Shown here in pieces: positions 22,162-32,574 of a DNA stretch of 64,000 nucleotides. The notes under the pieces were generated by a model. The model ran no database searches. It was not told the origin of the DNA and saw nothing but the letters and a program-made list of their open reading frames with translations. The DNA is taken from assembly GCF_904849725.1 (NCBI RefSeq), contig NC_058524.1, positions 25,885,001 to 25,949,000 on the forward strand, in the 5' to 3' direction. The translations under genes and the position numbers were made by a program. How positions within the stretch are numbered: position 1 is the first letter of the stretch; every line of letters begins with the position of its first letter. This DNA is from Hordeum vulgare subsp. vulgare. Taxonomy: Eukaryota > Streptophyta > Magnoliopsida > Poales > Poaceae.

Positions 22162-23492
22162 TGTTGGAGTTATGCCCTAGAGGCAATAATAAATATAGTT
22201 ATTATTATAATTCCTGTATGAAGATAATCGTTTATTATCCATGCTATAATTGTATTGAATGAAGACTTATATACATGTGTGGATACATAGACAAAACACT
22301 GTCCCTAGCAAGCCTCTAGTTGGCTAGCCAGTTGATCAAAGATAGTCAGGGTCTTCTGACTATGTACAAGGTGTTGTTGCTTGATAACTGGATCACATCA
22401 TTAGGAGAATCACGTGATGGACTAGACCCAAACTAATAGACGTAGCATGTTGATCGTGTCATTTTGTTGCTACTGTTTTCTGCGTGTCAAGTATTTGTTC
22501 CTATGACCATGAGATCATATAACTCACTAACACCGGAGGAATGCTTTGTGTGTATCAAACGTCGCAACGTGACTGGGTGACTATAAAGATGGTCTACAGG
22601 TATCTCCGAAGGTGTTCGTTGAGTTAGTATGGATCAAGACTGGAATTTGTCACTCCGTGTGACGGAGAGGTATCTTGGGGCCCACTCGGTAATACAACAT
22701 CACACAGAAGCCTTGCAAGCAATGTAACTTAGTGTAAGTTGCGGGATCTTGTATTACGGAACGAGTAAAGAGACTTGCCGGTAAACGAGATTGAAATAGG
22801 TATGCGGATACTGACGATCGAATCTCGGGCAAGTAACATACCGAAGGACAAAGGGAATGACATACGGGATTATATGAATCCCTGGCACTGAGGTTCAAAT
22901 GATAAGATCTTCGTAGAATATGTGGGATCCAATATGGGCATCCAGGTCCCGCTATTGGATATTGACCGAGGAGTCACTCGGGTCATGTCTACATAGTTCT
23001 CGAACCCACAGGGTCTGCACACTTAAGGTTCGACGTTGTTTTATGCGTATTTGAGTTATATGGTTGGTTACCGAATGTTGTTCGGAGTCCCGGATGAGAT
23101 CACGGACGTCACGAGGGTTTCCGGAATGGTCTGGAAACGAATATTGATATATAGGATGACCTCATTTGATTACCGGAAGGTTTTTGGAGTTACCGGGAAT
23201 GACGAATGGGTTCCGGGTGTTCACCGAGGGGGGGGGGGTGCAGCCCACCCCAGGGAAGCCCATAGGCCCTGGGGGTGGCGCACCAGCCCTTGGTGGGCTG
23301 GTGGGACAGCCCAAGAAGGCCCTATGCTCCATAGATAGAAAATCAAAGAGAAAAGAAAAAAAAAGAGGTGGGAAAGGAGAGAAGGTCTCCACCTTCCAAT
23401 CCTAGTTGGACTAGGATTGGAGGACTCCTCCTCCCTTGGTGGCGCAGCCCATGGGGCTCCTTGAGCCTCAAGGCAAGCCTCCCCTCCTCCTA
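22162..23492 (+). repeat. A1 3' LTR, truncated
   Basis: It follows the 5' LTR closely up to CCTCCTCCTAT, then switches to Gypsy internal sequence (GCACTTTCACC). About 480 bp, including the TATA region and U5, are gone. Confidence 0.9.
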
Positions 23493-24745
23493 TGCACTTT
23501 CACCTTCCACCATTGCTAGCCTCTCTAGTGCCGCGCAATTCTCGTCGGTGCACAAACCCACCATATGCCTTCCTCAAAACAACCACCATACCTACCTACT
23601 ATGGCATTTTCATAGCCATTCCGAGATATATTGCCATGCAACTGCCACCGTTCCGTCTCATGAGTTGTGTCGTCACTCTCATATTGCCATTGCATCATCG
23701 TAAGATAGCTAGCGAGATGTTTCAACGTCATACGCCAAGCTAGATCGTTGCACATCCCGGTACACTGCCGGAGGCATTTCCTATAGAGTCATCATCTTTC
23801 TAAGCTTTGAGCTGTGAGTAAATAAAAGTGTGATGATCATCATTATTAGAGCATTGCCCCATGTGAGGAAATAAATAAAAAAGAGAATAGTCCAAAGATC
23901 CCAAATAAAAAATAGAGAAAAAAGAGAGGCCCAAGAGCCCAAAAAAAGAGAGAAAAAGAGAGAAGAGACAATGCTACTATCTTTTTCCACACTTGTGCTT
24001 CATAATAGCACCATGTTCTTCATGATTGAGAGCCTCTCGTTTCGTCACCACCATATGCTAGTGGGAATCTTCATTATACAACTTGGCTTGTATATTCCAA
24101 TGATGGGCTTCCTCAAAATTTCCCTAGGTCTTCGTGAGCAAGCAAGTTGGATGCACACCCACTAGTTCTCCTTTTGAGCTTTCACATACTTATAGCTCTA
24201 GTGCATCCTTTGTATGGCAGTCCCTACTCATTCACATTGATATCTATTAATGGGCATCTCCATAGCCCTTTGATACGCCGAGTCAATGTGACCATCTCCT
24301 CCCTTTTTGCCTCACAACCACCACCACACTCTATTCCACTTATAGTGCTATATCCATGGCTCACGCTCATGTATTGCGTGATAGTTATAAAAGGTTTGAG
24401 AAAGTAAGAGTGCGAAAGAAATTACTTGGCCAATACTGGGGTTGTGCATGATTTAAATTAGTTGTGTGGGGATGATGGAGCATAGCCAGACTATATGATT
24501 TTATAGGGATAACTTTCCTTGGCCTTGTTATTTTGAAAGTTCATGATTACCTTGCTAGTTTGCTTGAAGTATTATTGTTTTCATGTCAATAGCAAACTAT
24601 TGTTTTGAATCTTACGGATCTGAACATTCATGTCACACGAAAGAAGTTGCAAAGGACAACTATGCTAGGTAGCATTCCACATCAAAAATTCGGTCTTTAT
24701 CACTTCCCTACTCGAGGACGAGTAGGAGTTAAGCTTGGGGATGCT
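23493..24745 (+). mobile_element. Element B: 3' internal region and purine tract
   Basis: Non-coding sequence homologous, inverted, to 863-3217 of element Z. The end (24711-24745) reads CTCGAGGACGAGTAGGAG and then AAGCTTGGGGATGCT, the family's polypurine region, directly before the right LTR. Short frames at 23368-23743 and 24147-24407 have no recognisable domain. Confidence 0.7.
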
Positions 24746-26254
24746 TGATATGTCTCCAACGTATCTATAATTTTTGATGGTTTCATGCTATTATCCTATC
24801 AAACTTTGGATGTTTCGTATGCCTTTTATATATTTTTGGGACTAACTTATTAACCCAGTGCCAAGTGTCAGTTCCTGTTTTTTCTGTGTTTTTGACCCCT
24901 TTCAGAGGAGGATTCTAAACGGAGTCCAAACGGAACGAAACTTCCAAAAAGATTTTTTCCGAAACAGAAGAAGATCGGGAAACTTGAGAACCAAGGCAGG
25001 GGGCCACCAGGGACCCCACAAGCCCCCTAGCCGTGGCCAGGGGGGCCCGCGCCTCCCACGCTTGTGGCCTCCCTGGGCCAACTCTGCCCTAGGTATTTCG
25101 CCTATATATTCCCAATAATTCCAGAAAAAATCAAGAGATCATCGAAAGTACTGTCTCCGCTAGATCCCATCTGGGGCACGTTCTGGTGCCCTGCCAGAGG
25201 GGGGATTCGGATACGGAGGGCTTCTTCATCAACACCATGACCTATCCGATGATGCGTGAGTAGTTCACCATAGACCTATGGGTCCATAGCTAGTAGCTAG
25301 ATGGCTTCTTCTCTCTCTTGTATCTTCAATACAAAGTTCTACATGATCTTCATGGAGATCTATCCGATGTAATCTTCTTTTGCGGTGTGTTTGTCGAGAT
25401 CCGATGAATTGTGGATTTATGATCAGATTATCTATGAATCTTATTTGAGTTTCTTCTGATCTCTCTTATGCATGATTTCATATCCTTGTAATTCTCTTCG
25501 AGTTGTGGGTTTTGTTTGGCCAGCTTGATCTATGATTCTTGCAATGGGAGAAGTGCTTGGTTTTGGGCTCATACCGTGTGGTGACCTCATCCAGTGACAG
25601 AAGGGGTAGCGAGGCACACATCATGTTGTTGCCATCATGGGTAAAAAGATGGGGTTTTCATCATTGATTTGAGTTTATCCCTCTACATCATGTCATCTTG
25701 CTTAAGGCGTTACTCTGTTCGTCATGAACTCAATACACTAGATGCATGCTGGATAGCGGTCGATGTGTGGAGTAATAGTAGTAGATGCAGAAAGTATCGG
25801 TCTACTTGTCTCGAACGTGATGCCTATATGTATGATCATTGCCTTAGATATCGTCATGACTTTGCGCGGTTCTATAAATTGCTCGATAGTAATTTGTTCA
25901 CCCACCATAATATTTGCTATTTTGAGAGAAGCCTCTAGTGAACACTATGGCCCCCGGGTCAACTTCACACCATATTTTCAGCCTTACACTTTTTCTTCAT
26001 TGCACTTTCCGCCTTCAGATCTCACTTTGCAATCAATCTTGAAGGGATTGACAACCCCTTTATAGCGTTGGGTGCAAGCTATTTTGTGTTTGTGCAGGTA
26101 CTCTGGACTTGACGAGATTCTCCTACTGGATTGATACCTTGGTTCTCAAACTGAGGGAAATACTTACTGCTCCTGTGGTGCATCGCCCTTTCCTCTTCAA
26201 GGGAAAAACCAACGTAAGCTCAAGAGACGACAGAAGATTTCTGTCATCGTAGCA
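24746..26254 (+). repeat. Element B 3' LTR
   Basis: It starts TGATATGTCTCC and ends CATCGTAGCA. Compared with the 5' LTR it has a GC-rich insertion near 25030-25060 and lacks about 22 bases near 25150. Confidence 0.8.
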
Positions 26255-26259
26255 ATCAC
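26255..26259. repeat. Right target duplication of element B (ATCAC)
   Basis: Four of five bases match 3213-3217. Confidence 0.6.
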
Positions 26260-26770
26260 CTACTGGAATTAATAATTTTCATGAAAAGTTACTGTTTCTC
26301 ATGATCACCAAAAGGTTTTTGCAAAGGAAAAGCAAGCTTAAGGTTTGCAAAATGATGAAAACGCAAAACGTGGCATAATCTGTGAAAAACAGAACAACAT
26401 GTAGTAATTTATTTATTCGGGGCACTTCTGCAACCTAAATAAAAAACTCAGAACAGATGCCATAAATACAATTATATAGAACATGGTGTCAAAAAATTCA
26501 GATCAAAAAGACGATCTGGTGATTTTTGGCAAAGTTTTCCGTCAAGCACACATAATCTGTTTCTGGACAGCATGTCACAACTTTTGAACTTTCTTGCAAT
26601 CGAAGGTTAAAACTTGGCACAAAGCTTGAAAATAAAGATACAATGATGTTGCTATAGTAGTAAAAACCATCAAGACTACTAAAACTGTAAGTAAAAACTC
26701 AGAGTAAAGATAACAAGGGTTGTCTCCCTAGAGCTCTTTCTTAATAGCCATAAAGATAGGCTTAAGATTT
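26255..26770 (-). mobile_element. Element Z: internal region continued
   Basis: A-rich, non-coding. It includes a GGGTTGTCTCCCTAGAGCTCTTTC block (26720-26743) that I recognise as recurrent in Triticeae Gypsy-type internals. It is taken as the continuation of Z past element B. No frame is supported, and the right limit is uncertain. Confidence 0.5.
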
Positions 26771-26913
26771 TAATGATGCTCTCGTAGGAATAAGAGTTGT
26801 AGAACAAAAGAGAGCATCAAAGGTAGATGGAGCCATGATGCTCTCGTAGGAATAAGATTTTAATGATGCTCTCTTAGGAATAAGATTTTAATGATGCTCT
26901 CGTAGGAATAAGT
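26766..26913. repeat. 28-bp tandem/interspersed repeat
   Basis: A unit like TTTTAATGATGCTCTCGTAGGAATAAGA occurs at about 26768, 26857 and 26885, with a partial one near 26833. The last two are directly adjacent. Confidence 0.75.
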
Positions 26914-27885
26914 CAGCCATAAAGGTAGCAAGGAGCCATGATATCAGGCTGAACGAGCTTAGTGGAAGCCACACTGCTTTTCCGTGTAAATGGTGGGGTA
27001 GTTTTGTGGGCAGTATCGAATGAAGGTTCTTCGTGCTGCTCACAAGCTCGCTGACTGGTATATGCCTCTAGTTTCTTCTCGTGTAGCGACAATCTTTCTT
27101 CCATACTCTGCATATGGTATGCTTCCTCTGTCTTATTTCTCCCACGGCTTCTATAACCAGTGCTCCATGGAAACCCATATTTCCATGGAATGGAGCCTGA
27201 TGTGCCTCGTGTTCATCCAGGGTGTTCAGGATTCCCGAGGGCCTTTGACAGCTCGTCCTTCTCTCTGCCGAGATGGAACCTCCCTTCCTGTCTTTCCTTG
27301 ATTGCTTCAATAATCTTTAAGACGGGTGTTTAAAGTTGAGCTTTCATGAAAACACAGTTCCCTGTTTCTGGGTTCAAAGCTCCCCCATGCCCGAAGAACA
27401 AAGTCCTTGACCGATCAGGCCAGTGCAATGTCGCTAGCTAGACCCCTTTATCGAGCAGGTCGTTCTCAGCTTTGTCCCATGTAGTCCGGGCAACATTGTG
27501 GCCGCCTGACACCGTAACATGACGATAATTCTTCTTTCCAGCATTTTGCTTATTTACCTGTGGCCTTTGCTTAGCTTTCTTCGATTTCTTGTATGTCACA
27601 AATGCGGGCCAGTGATCTTTTATCTTCGCATATTGACCGGTTAATTCCGGAGTCTCGTCTTTCTCGATAAACTCATTCATTCTTCTTTTTTCTAGTTCTT
27701 GAATAGTTCTACCATCTTCTTAAGAGCAAACACCTTGACTTGTCGATTTATAACTCGGTTATTTTGATCCTGCTCTGGCGGTAGGCTGAAATTTCTCATC
27801 AGTGAGTTCCAAAGCTCATCGTTTTGTCTATCATCGACATAAGAAACTTCACTGTCCTTGCAACAGTTAAGGCTCCAACATCGGC
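26913..27885 (-). pseudogene. Plant Transposase_24 (Ptta/En/Spm-type) protein remnant
   Basis: On the minus strand, pieces of one protein follow each other. A stretch upstream of 27690 (DELWNSLMRNF...VFALKKMVELF) comes first. Then come KIKDHWPAFVTYKKS and KNYRHVTVSGGHNVARTTWDKAENDLLDKGV (27438-27680), HWPDRSRTLFFGHGGALNPETGNC (about 27320-27405), and a C-terminal coiled stretch MQSMEERLSLHEKK (26913-27113). The PAFV-YK...GG-NVA...W...GHGG...P-TG pattern is that of the plant transposase family 24 associated with CACTA elements. A missing piece at 27437, a TAA near 27340 and a TGA near 27225 break it. No CACTA terminal repeat is visible, so it may be a fragment or a captured gene piece. Confidence 0.65.
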
Positions 27886-27890
27886 GAAGC

Positions 27891-28200
27891 CATCATGATG
27901 AGGATATCAACACCATTGTCACACCCACAGCCCCAACTGCTATACATACTAGACCAGTTACTAGAGCTCGTGCACGCCAATTGAATTACTAGGTACTTTC
28001 GTTTCTTGGGAATACTTCTAATGCTCATGAACATATGATGCTGCCTAAGTTAGATACTTTTGTTGTGCTTATGAATGAAGGACCTAGCATGGACAAGAAG
28101 GATATCCGTTGGAGTGGGATCAAGCATGAAGAAGAAGGTGCACGCGCGGGAGAGAACAATGGAGCTTCCACTGGTGATTTTTGCACTTTAAAGCCACCAT
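27891..28200 (+). pseudogene. pol: C-terminal end of a Sabrina-like Gypsy pol (element D')
   Basis: 27891-28010 matches the pol end of element D at 56103-56230 (PVTRARARHLNY in D), with a stop here at TACTAG. The frame continues as MLPKLDTFVVLMNEGPSMDKKD and ends TLKPP-stop at 28198-28200. This is the 3' end of an internal region lying upstream of an LTR that is itself followed by a primer site and gag. Confidence 0.7.
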
Positions 28201-28204
28201 AAGG

Positions 28205-28781
28205 TGAGCATGAAGGCTTCGGACGAAATATTCAAGACATCACTTTATAAATTTCACCACCTTATTTTTGGGCCAGGCCCATGTAATTTAGAAATACCAT
28301 AATATAGGCTATTTTTAGAGTCCGTATGTGTGGGGAAACCAAGTTTAGGGCTGTTTCCGGACCCCTCCTCCAAGGGTCACGAAATTGCCTCTCTATTCCC
28401 TCATATATACAACCCTTAGGGCACCGTTTAGACCTGGGATTTGTTTAGTTAAAAGTTAGCCATTGCAACTTCGTGTACTTCATTTGTGTCCAACGACTAG
28501 ACTAATACTGCTTTCAGATCCCCACCATTATCAATACTTAATATATATTCGCAATATTCATATTGCTTTTATAATATTCTTGCTTGTTCTTCGATTGCTT
28601 GCAGGAAGAGACCTTCGTGGTCAGATTGATCTTGCTCCATCGTGGTCAATAACCTCTTGGAGTTGGTTTAGCGATTGCTAAGGCGCAACATCGTGCACGT
28701 TTGTAGTCGGATCGTCAAAGTAATCTCCACCAAATTGATAGTTATCATCTCATCGAAAGATCGGGACCCTCGCCTATATCA
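28205..28781 (+). repeat. LTR of element D (provisional limits)
   Basis: The right limit is fairly secure. CCTATATCA at 28773-28781 is followed by AGTGGTCTCAGATTTCC, a diverged form of the TGGTATCAGA primer site. The left limit is placed at the first TG after the pol stop and is tentative. A TATA-like CATATATAC lies at 28402-28410. Confidence 0.5.
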
Positions 28782-30008
28782 AGTGGTCTCAGATTTCCAG
28801 GTTGCTCGGTGAGATTTAACCAGTTTTTTGTAGTTAGATCGCATCTGTTCTTCATACCTATCGTCCATGAAAAAGCCATTAAAAAATTAGGGTTAGATCA
28901 TCATATCCGAACCAATCTGAGCCTTTGCATAGTCTTTTCATTAGTTTGCTTAGTTAAATTTGTGGTTACATCGTCGGGTCGAGTTGCTGGTCTTAGTGTC
29001 TAGTCCTTTAGAGTTTTGACTTCTATTCACAGGTTGTCACGCCACCGCCGCACCGTCTTTCATCGCTGCCATATATCACGTCCACGCTACCATCATCGCT
29101 GCTGCCATATAGCACCTCCATGCTACCATCATCGCTGCTGCCATATACCACCACCACGCCACCATTATCCTTGCTGCCATATACCACCACCATATACCCA
29201 CCACAATCCTTGTCTGCATCCTTTTCGTTTTAGGTTAATCTCGAGATGTGTTTGATTTCGGTTTCGCGTTTCCTTACCTGAGTAGGTTTCGAAAAAGAGT
29301 CTGGCCTGCTTTCCAAAGCACTTTTTAGGCCAAAATTTCGAGGGGTGAATTTTTTTCTTATCGTTTTGTTAGGATTTTTAGAGAGTTTTGAGACACTCGC
29401 CATCATAGTGATTTTTGTCGCAATTTTTGGTCGTCGTAGCCCCGAATTGCTCCAGAAAATAATTAAAAAATTTTGTCAATTTTTTTCGTGCCTATCCTGT
29501 TTTTGTGCTTGGGAAGAGTTTTGAGACACTCGCCATTATAGTGATTTTCTGGAAAAAAAAGAGTGCATAAAAAAGGAAAAAGAGAGAGAGAGAAAAAAAA
29601 TCAGAGTGACTTTTCCCTTGATTAGTACGTGTCGTTGTGACTTCGTTGGTGTTCTAGGCTCGCGTCTCTAGTACGGTCTAGCCTAGGACCAGCACGGTAC
29701 CGTCGTTGAGCGTCTTTTCAATTTTGCATCTCTGAACTAATTATTGCTAACCCTTCTTGCTACCATATTATAAGCCTTCCCAGCTGCACATACATCTACA
29801 TCGTGTGTTTGACACCACCTGGCAATCGCTCTATCCAAGCTTTGAGAGTTTGACTACACCGGTTGCCGATCGCCACCTGCTGCTGGGTAAGAATTGGTAA
29901 GAAATTGAAATTTGCTTGACGGATTTGTGACACACGACCACCATGACCACCACCACTTCCTAGTAGTCTGTAGGTTCATATTCTTCTGTGTTCCTATTGC
30001 TGCTAACC
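28782..30008 (+). other. Element D untranslated leader
   Basis: 1.2 kb without a supported gene. It includes a 36-bp minisatellite (29065 to about 29208), a 34-bp direct repeat (29382-29416 and 29514-29548, AGTTTTGAGACACTCGCCAT.ATAGTGATTTT) and a GA-rich stretch near 29570-29600. Confidence 0.65.
29065..29208 (+). repeat. 36-bp minisatellite in the D leader
   Basis: Four units begin with GCTGCCATATA at 29065, 29101, 29137 and 29173. Confidence 0.85.
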
Positions 30009-31435
30009 ATGCCAGGATCACATGACGAGGAGATCGACTGGGAGAACCTGACCAACCGGGTGCTCCATGATAAATTTCAGCAAATGATGTCTGACCAGGT
30101 ACAGGATTTCGTGACCACCTTTGGAGAGGCCATGGACAAGCTCGAAGGTATGGAGAAGAAATTCGACACCAAGATGAATGCCAAGTTCAATGAGGTGCTC
30201 ACCCGATTACCACCACCAGTTGCAGCGGTTGTCCCTCTTCAACCACAACAACGGCTACGAGCGTGACGCGTGCCTGTCGGCCAAGTGCAGAATTTTGGTG
30301 TTGTTGCTCCTACTATTGCGGCTTGTCCTGCTGCTCCTCCTGCTGGTACCACCGTGGTTTCTGCGGCTGAGTAGAATGAGGCGTATGATGATGATTACGA
30401 TGATGAGGGAGAGGTTGCTCCAGTTCAGCACCAGGAACAACAACCACCATAACAAGCCGCCGGACGTACACATGGATACAATCGCAACGGTAGGGATGCA
30501 CCACACCCTCAGGTACGGGATCATGACCATCTCCCTAAACTTAAATTGAATATTGCTACTTTTGATGGTCGATATGTTCCTGATATATATTTACTTGGGA
30601 GTTAGAAACAGAGCAACGTTTTACATGCTTGCAATTTCGTGAAGATAGACGTGTTGCTGCTGCTTTTTGTTCTTTCACTAGTTTTGCTTGTGTTTGGTGG
30701 TCTGAATATTCTAGAATACATCATGCTAATATTCCGACTACTTGGCCTGCTTTGAAAACTGCTATGCGTACTCGTTGGGTTCCACCAAATTATCAACGTG
30801 AATTACTTCAAAACTTGCAGCGTAGACAAGGGAAAAAGTCTATAGAAGAATATTATCAGGAATTACAAACTGGCATGATTAGATGTGGTATTGTTGAGGA
30901 CAATGAAGCTATGCTTCCATGTTTTATGGGTGGATTAAATAGAGATATTCAGACTATTCTAGAATATAAGAATTATAACAATATCACTCGTTTATTCCAT
31001 CTTGCTTGCAAAGCTGAACGTGAAGTGTAGGATCGACATGCATTGGCGAGAACTAATTTTTCTGCAGGTCGCACTTTCTCATGGACGCCACGAACCACAT
31101 CTACTTCTACACGCCCTCCTGCATCAGCACCGCCTCCTTCAGCCACCAATTCAACCAGAGATACCAGGAATCAAGCCCCTGCACCACACTTCGCCAAGAG
31201 TACACCTTCCAGGCTCGCACAGAGCTCTTCTTCATCCATGGCATCCACATGTCAAACACATGAGGTTATTTGTCGTCGTTGCAAGGGTGGAGATCAGTAT
31301 GCGAGAGAGTGCCCATCCAAGCGCGTGATGATTATTACTGAGGATGGTGAATATGACTCCGCCAGTCATTATGACGAGGAGACCCTAGCTCTTATTGCAA
31401 GTGAAGAACGGGGTGTTGATGATACTGAACAATAG
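30009..31435 (+). pseudogene. gag: Element D Gag (Gypsy, Sabrina-like), frameshifted
   Basis: The ATG at 30009 opens MPGSHDEEIDWENLTNRV, the Gag start I associate with Sabrina-type Gypsy elements. The first frame stops at 30266. After a frame change, the Gag core lies at about 30600-31030 (WPALKTAMRTRWVPPNY, RRQGKKSIEEYYQEL). A TAG at 31028-31030 is followed in the same frame by a Ser/Thr/Pro-rich linker (31043-31250). The zinc knuckle reads CRRCKGGDQYAREC, with Gln in the His position. A TAG at 31433-31435 lies a few bases before element E, and the frame goes on after E (52710) into the protease region. Confidence 0.85.
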
Positions 31436-31439
31436 ACAC
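31435..31439. repeat. Left target duplication of E (GACAC)
   Basis: Identical to 52705-52709. Confidence 0.95.
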
Positions 31440-31994
31440 TGATGGGGTCATAGTCCTAGGGTAGGGTCATAGGCCTGTCCTACAGGTCCTACCCAAGGAC
31501 TACCCCACGCAAGGGACGGGACCTTAAGTATGCCCGACTGTATTAAGGTGCCCCCATCATCCAGTCGGTAACGGGCCCAGAATCATCCAGTCGGAGACTA
31601 AGACTCGGATGACACCGGACCTACCGACTGGATACACTCGGTGCGTCGTAACCTCCCTGGAGGGAAACTGCCGTACGTTTCCGGGTGCATTAACTAGCAT
31701 TTATAGCATATGTTACCTGTAACGCATGCATTCAATCGCCACTACTCCACCCTTGAATCAGAACCGTTGTGGAGGGCAGCGCACTCTATATAAGCCGCCC
31801 TCCCCCACTGGTAAAAGGGTTAGAAAAACATTGTACTCCATATTGCACTCAGTAACAAGCTCCAGGAGCACTGAGACGTAGGGCTATTACCTCCACCATA
31901 GAGGGGCCTGAACTCATATAACCTCGCCGTAGCTAGGACTCTGCCCATCTCATTCGTACCCTACACATCTACTGTCAGGCTTATACCCACGACA
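31440..31994 (+). repeat. Element E 5' LTR
   Basis: 555 bp, TGATGGGGTCATAG to CCCACGACA. TATA box TATATAA at 31787-31793. Nearly identical to the two halves of the 3' LTR. Confidence 0.95.
31787..31793 (+). promoter_or_regulatory. Predicted TATA box of E LTR
   Basis: TATATAA within CACTCTATATAAGCCGCC, also kept in the 3' LTR at 43685-43691. Confidence 0.7.
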
Positions 31995-31995
31995 G

Positions 31996-32014
31996 TTGGA
32001 GCCCACCGTGGGGC
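31996..32014 (+). other. Element E primer-binding site
   Basis: TTGGAGCCCACCGTGGGGC, one base after the LTR; the matching tRNA is not assigned here. Confidence 0.7.
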
Positions 32015-32059
32015 AGGCGTCTAAGCGACTTCCGACGAGTTTGCGACTACTTCCTTTTG

Positions 32060-32574
32060 TCATGTCGTCCGGTGGAGGTTCGAGCATGGGTCACCGGATC
32101 CTCTTCGGCGCTCTCTCCTTCGTCGTCGACGATTCGGCGTGGCTTCGGGATGCACTTCTCGACGTCGAGGCGCTTCCCCGTCGTGGGGCCACACACTTCC
32201 GTGCTGGCACTCGCGGCGTTCTTCTTCTCCAACAATCGGCTCCATTGCCGGCTTGCACCTTCGTCACACGCCGCAGCAGGCGATCTCGCAGTCCGCGTCT
32301 ACAACGTTGGGTGCAGCATGCCCGAGCGCGCCAGTTCGCGTCCTCTCAGGTGGCAGTCCTGGAGTCTGTTGTAGTCGCCCCACGCTCCCAGTGCTCGGAC
32401 TCGGTTCCGACTGAGCTTCCTACCGAGTACGTGGGTCGTGGGCCTGCAGCAGAAGTACACATGGCCAACTCCTAAGAAGATCCTCGTCAAGCCGACCGAG
32501 GTGAAGTTGGCGAAGCATCCGGTGCGCGTCGTCCGCCTCGCCGTTCTGCCAGCCGACACACTCGGCGGAGCAAC
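32060..32574 (+). pseudogene. E leader and possible Gag N-terminus
   Basis: An ATG at 32060 opens a 138-codon frame (MSSGGGSSMGHRILFGALSF) that could be the Gag N-terminus. All three frames are GC-rich and open for long stretches, so the true one is unclear, and a frame change is needed to reach the Gag at 32575. Confidence 0.4.

Larger units (their letters stand above)
6152..23492 (+). mobile_element. Element A1: Angela/BARE1-type Copia, interrupted by A2, 3' truncated
   Basis: It has a 5' LTR (6152-7974), primer site (7976), gag-pol frame (9228-12273, resuming at 21172-22109), purine tract (22151-22161) and the first 1.33 kb of the 3' LTR (22162-23492). The gag-pol order gag, protease, integrase, reverse transcriptase, RNase H is that of Copia. 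The 5' flank is GTGGG (6147-6151), and the matching duplication is lost with the 3' end. Element A2 sits in the reverse-transcriptase region. Confidence 0.92.
3218..26254 (+). mobile_element. Element B: Gypsy-type LTR retrotransposon, interrupted by C and A1
   Basis: Two same-orientation LTRs (3218-4720, 1503 bp, and 24746-26254, 1509 bp) share start TGATA.GTCTCCAACG and end ...GTAGCA. They are flanked by near-identical 5-bp sequences. A primer-binding site follows the left LTR and a purine tract precedes the right LTR. Only about 90 bp of 5' internal sequence (4749 to about 4839) and 1.25 kb of 3' internal sequence (23493-24745) remain. No coding domain survives. The gap contains the reverse fragment C and the Copia elements A1 and A2, and a deletion removed the middle of the element. 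Confidence 0.75.

Noticed and set aside
30178..30549. Leu/Arg/Met-rich overlapping frames in the Gag region of D
   Set aside because: Off-frame readings of the Gag linker; the native frame continues on both sides after a shift.
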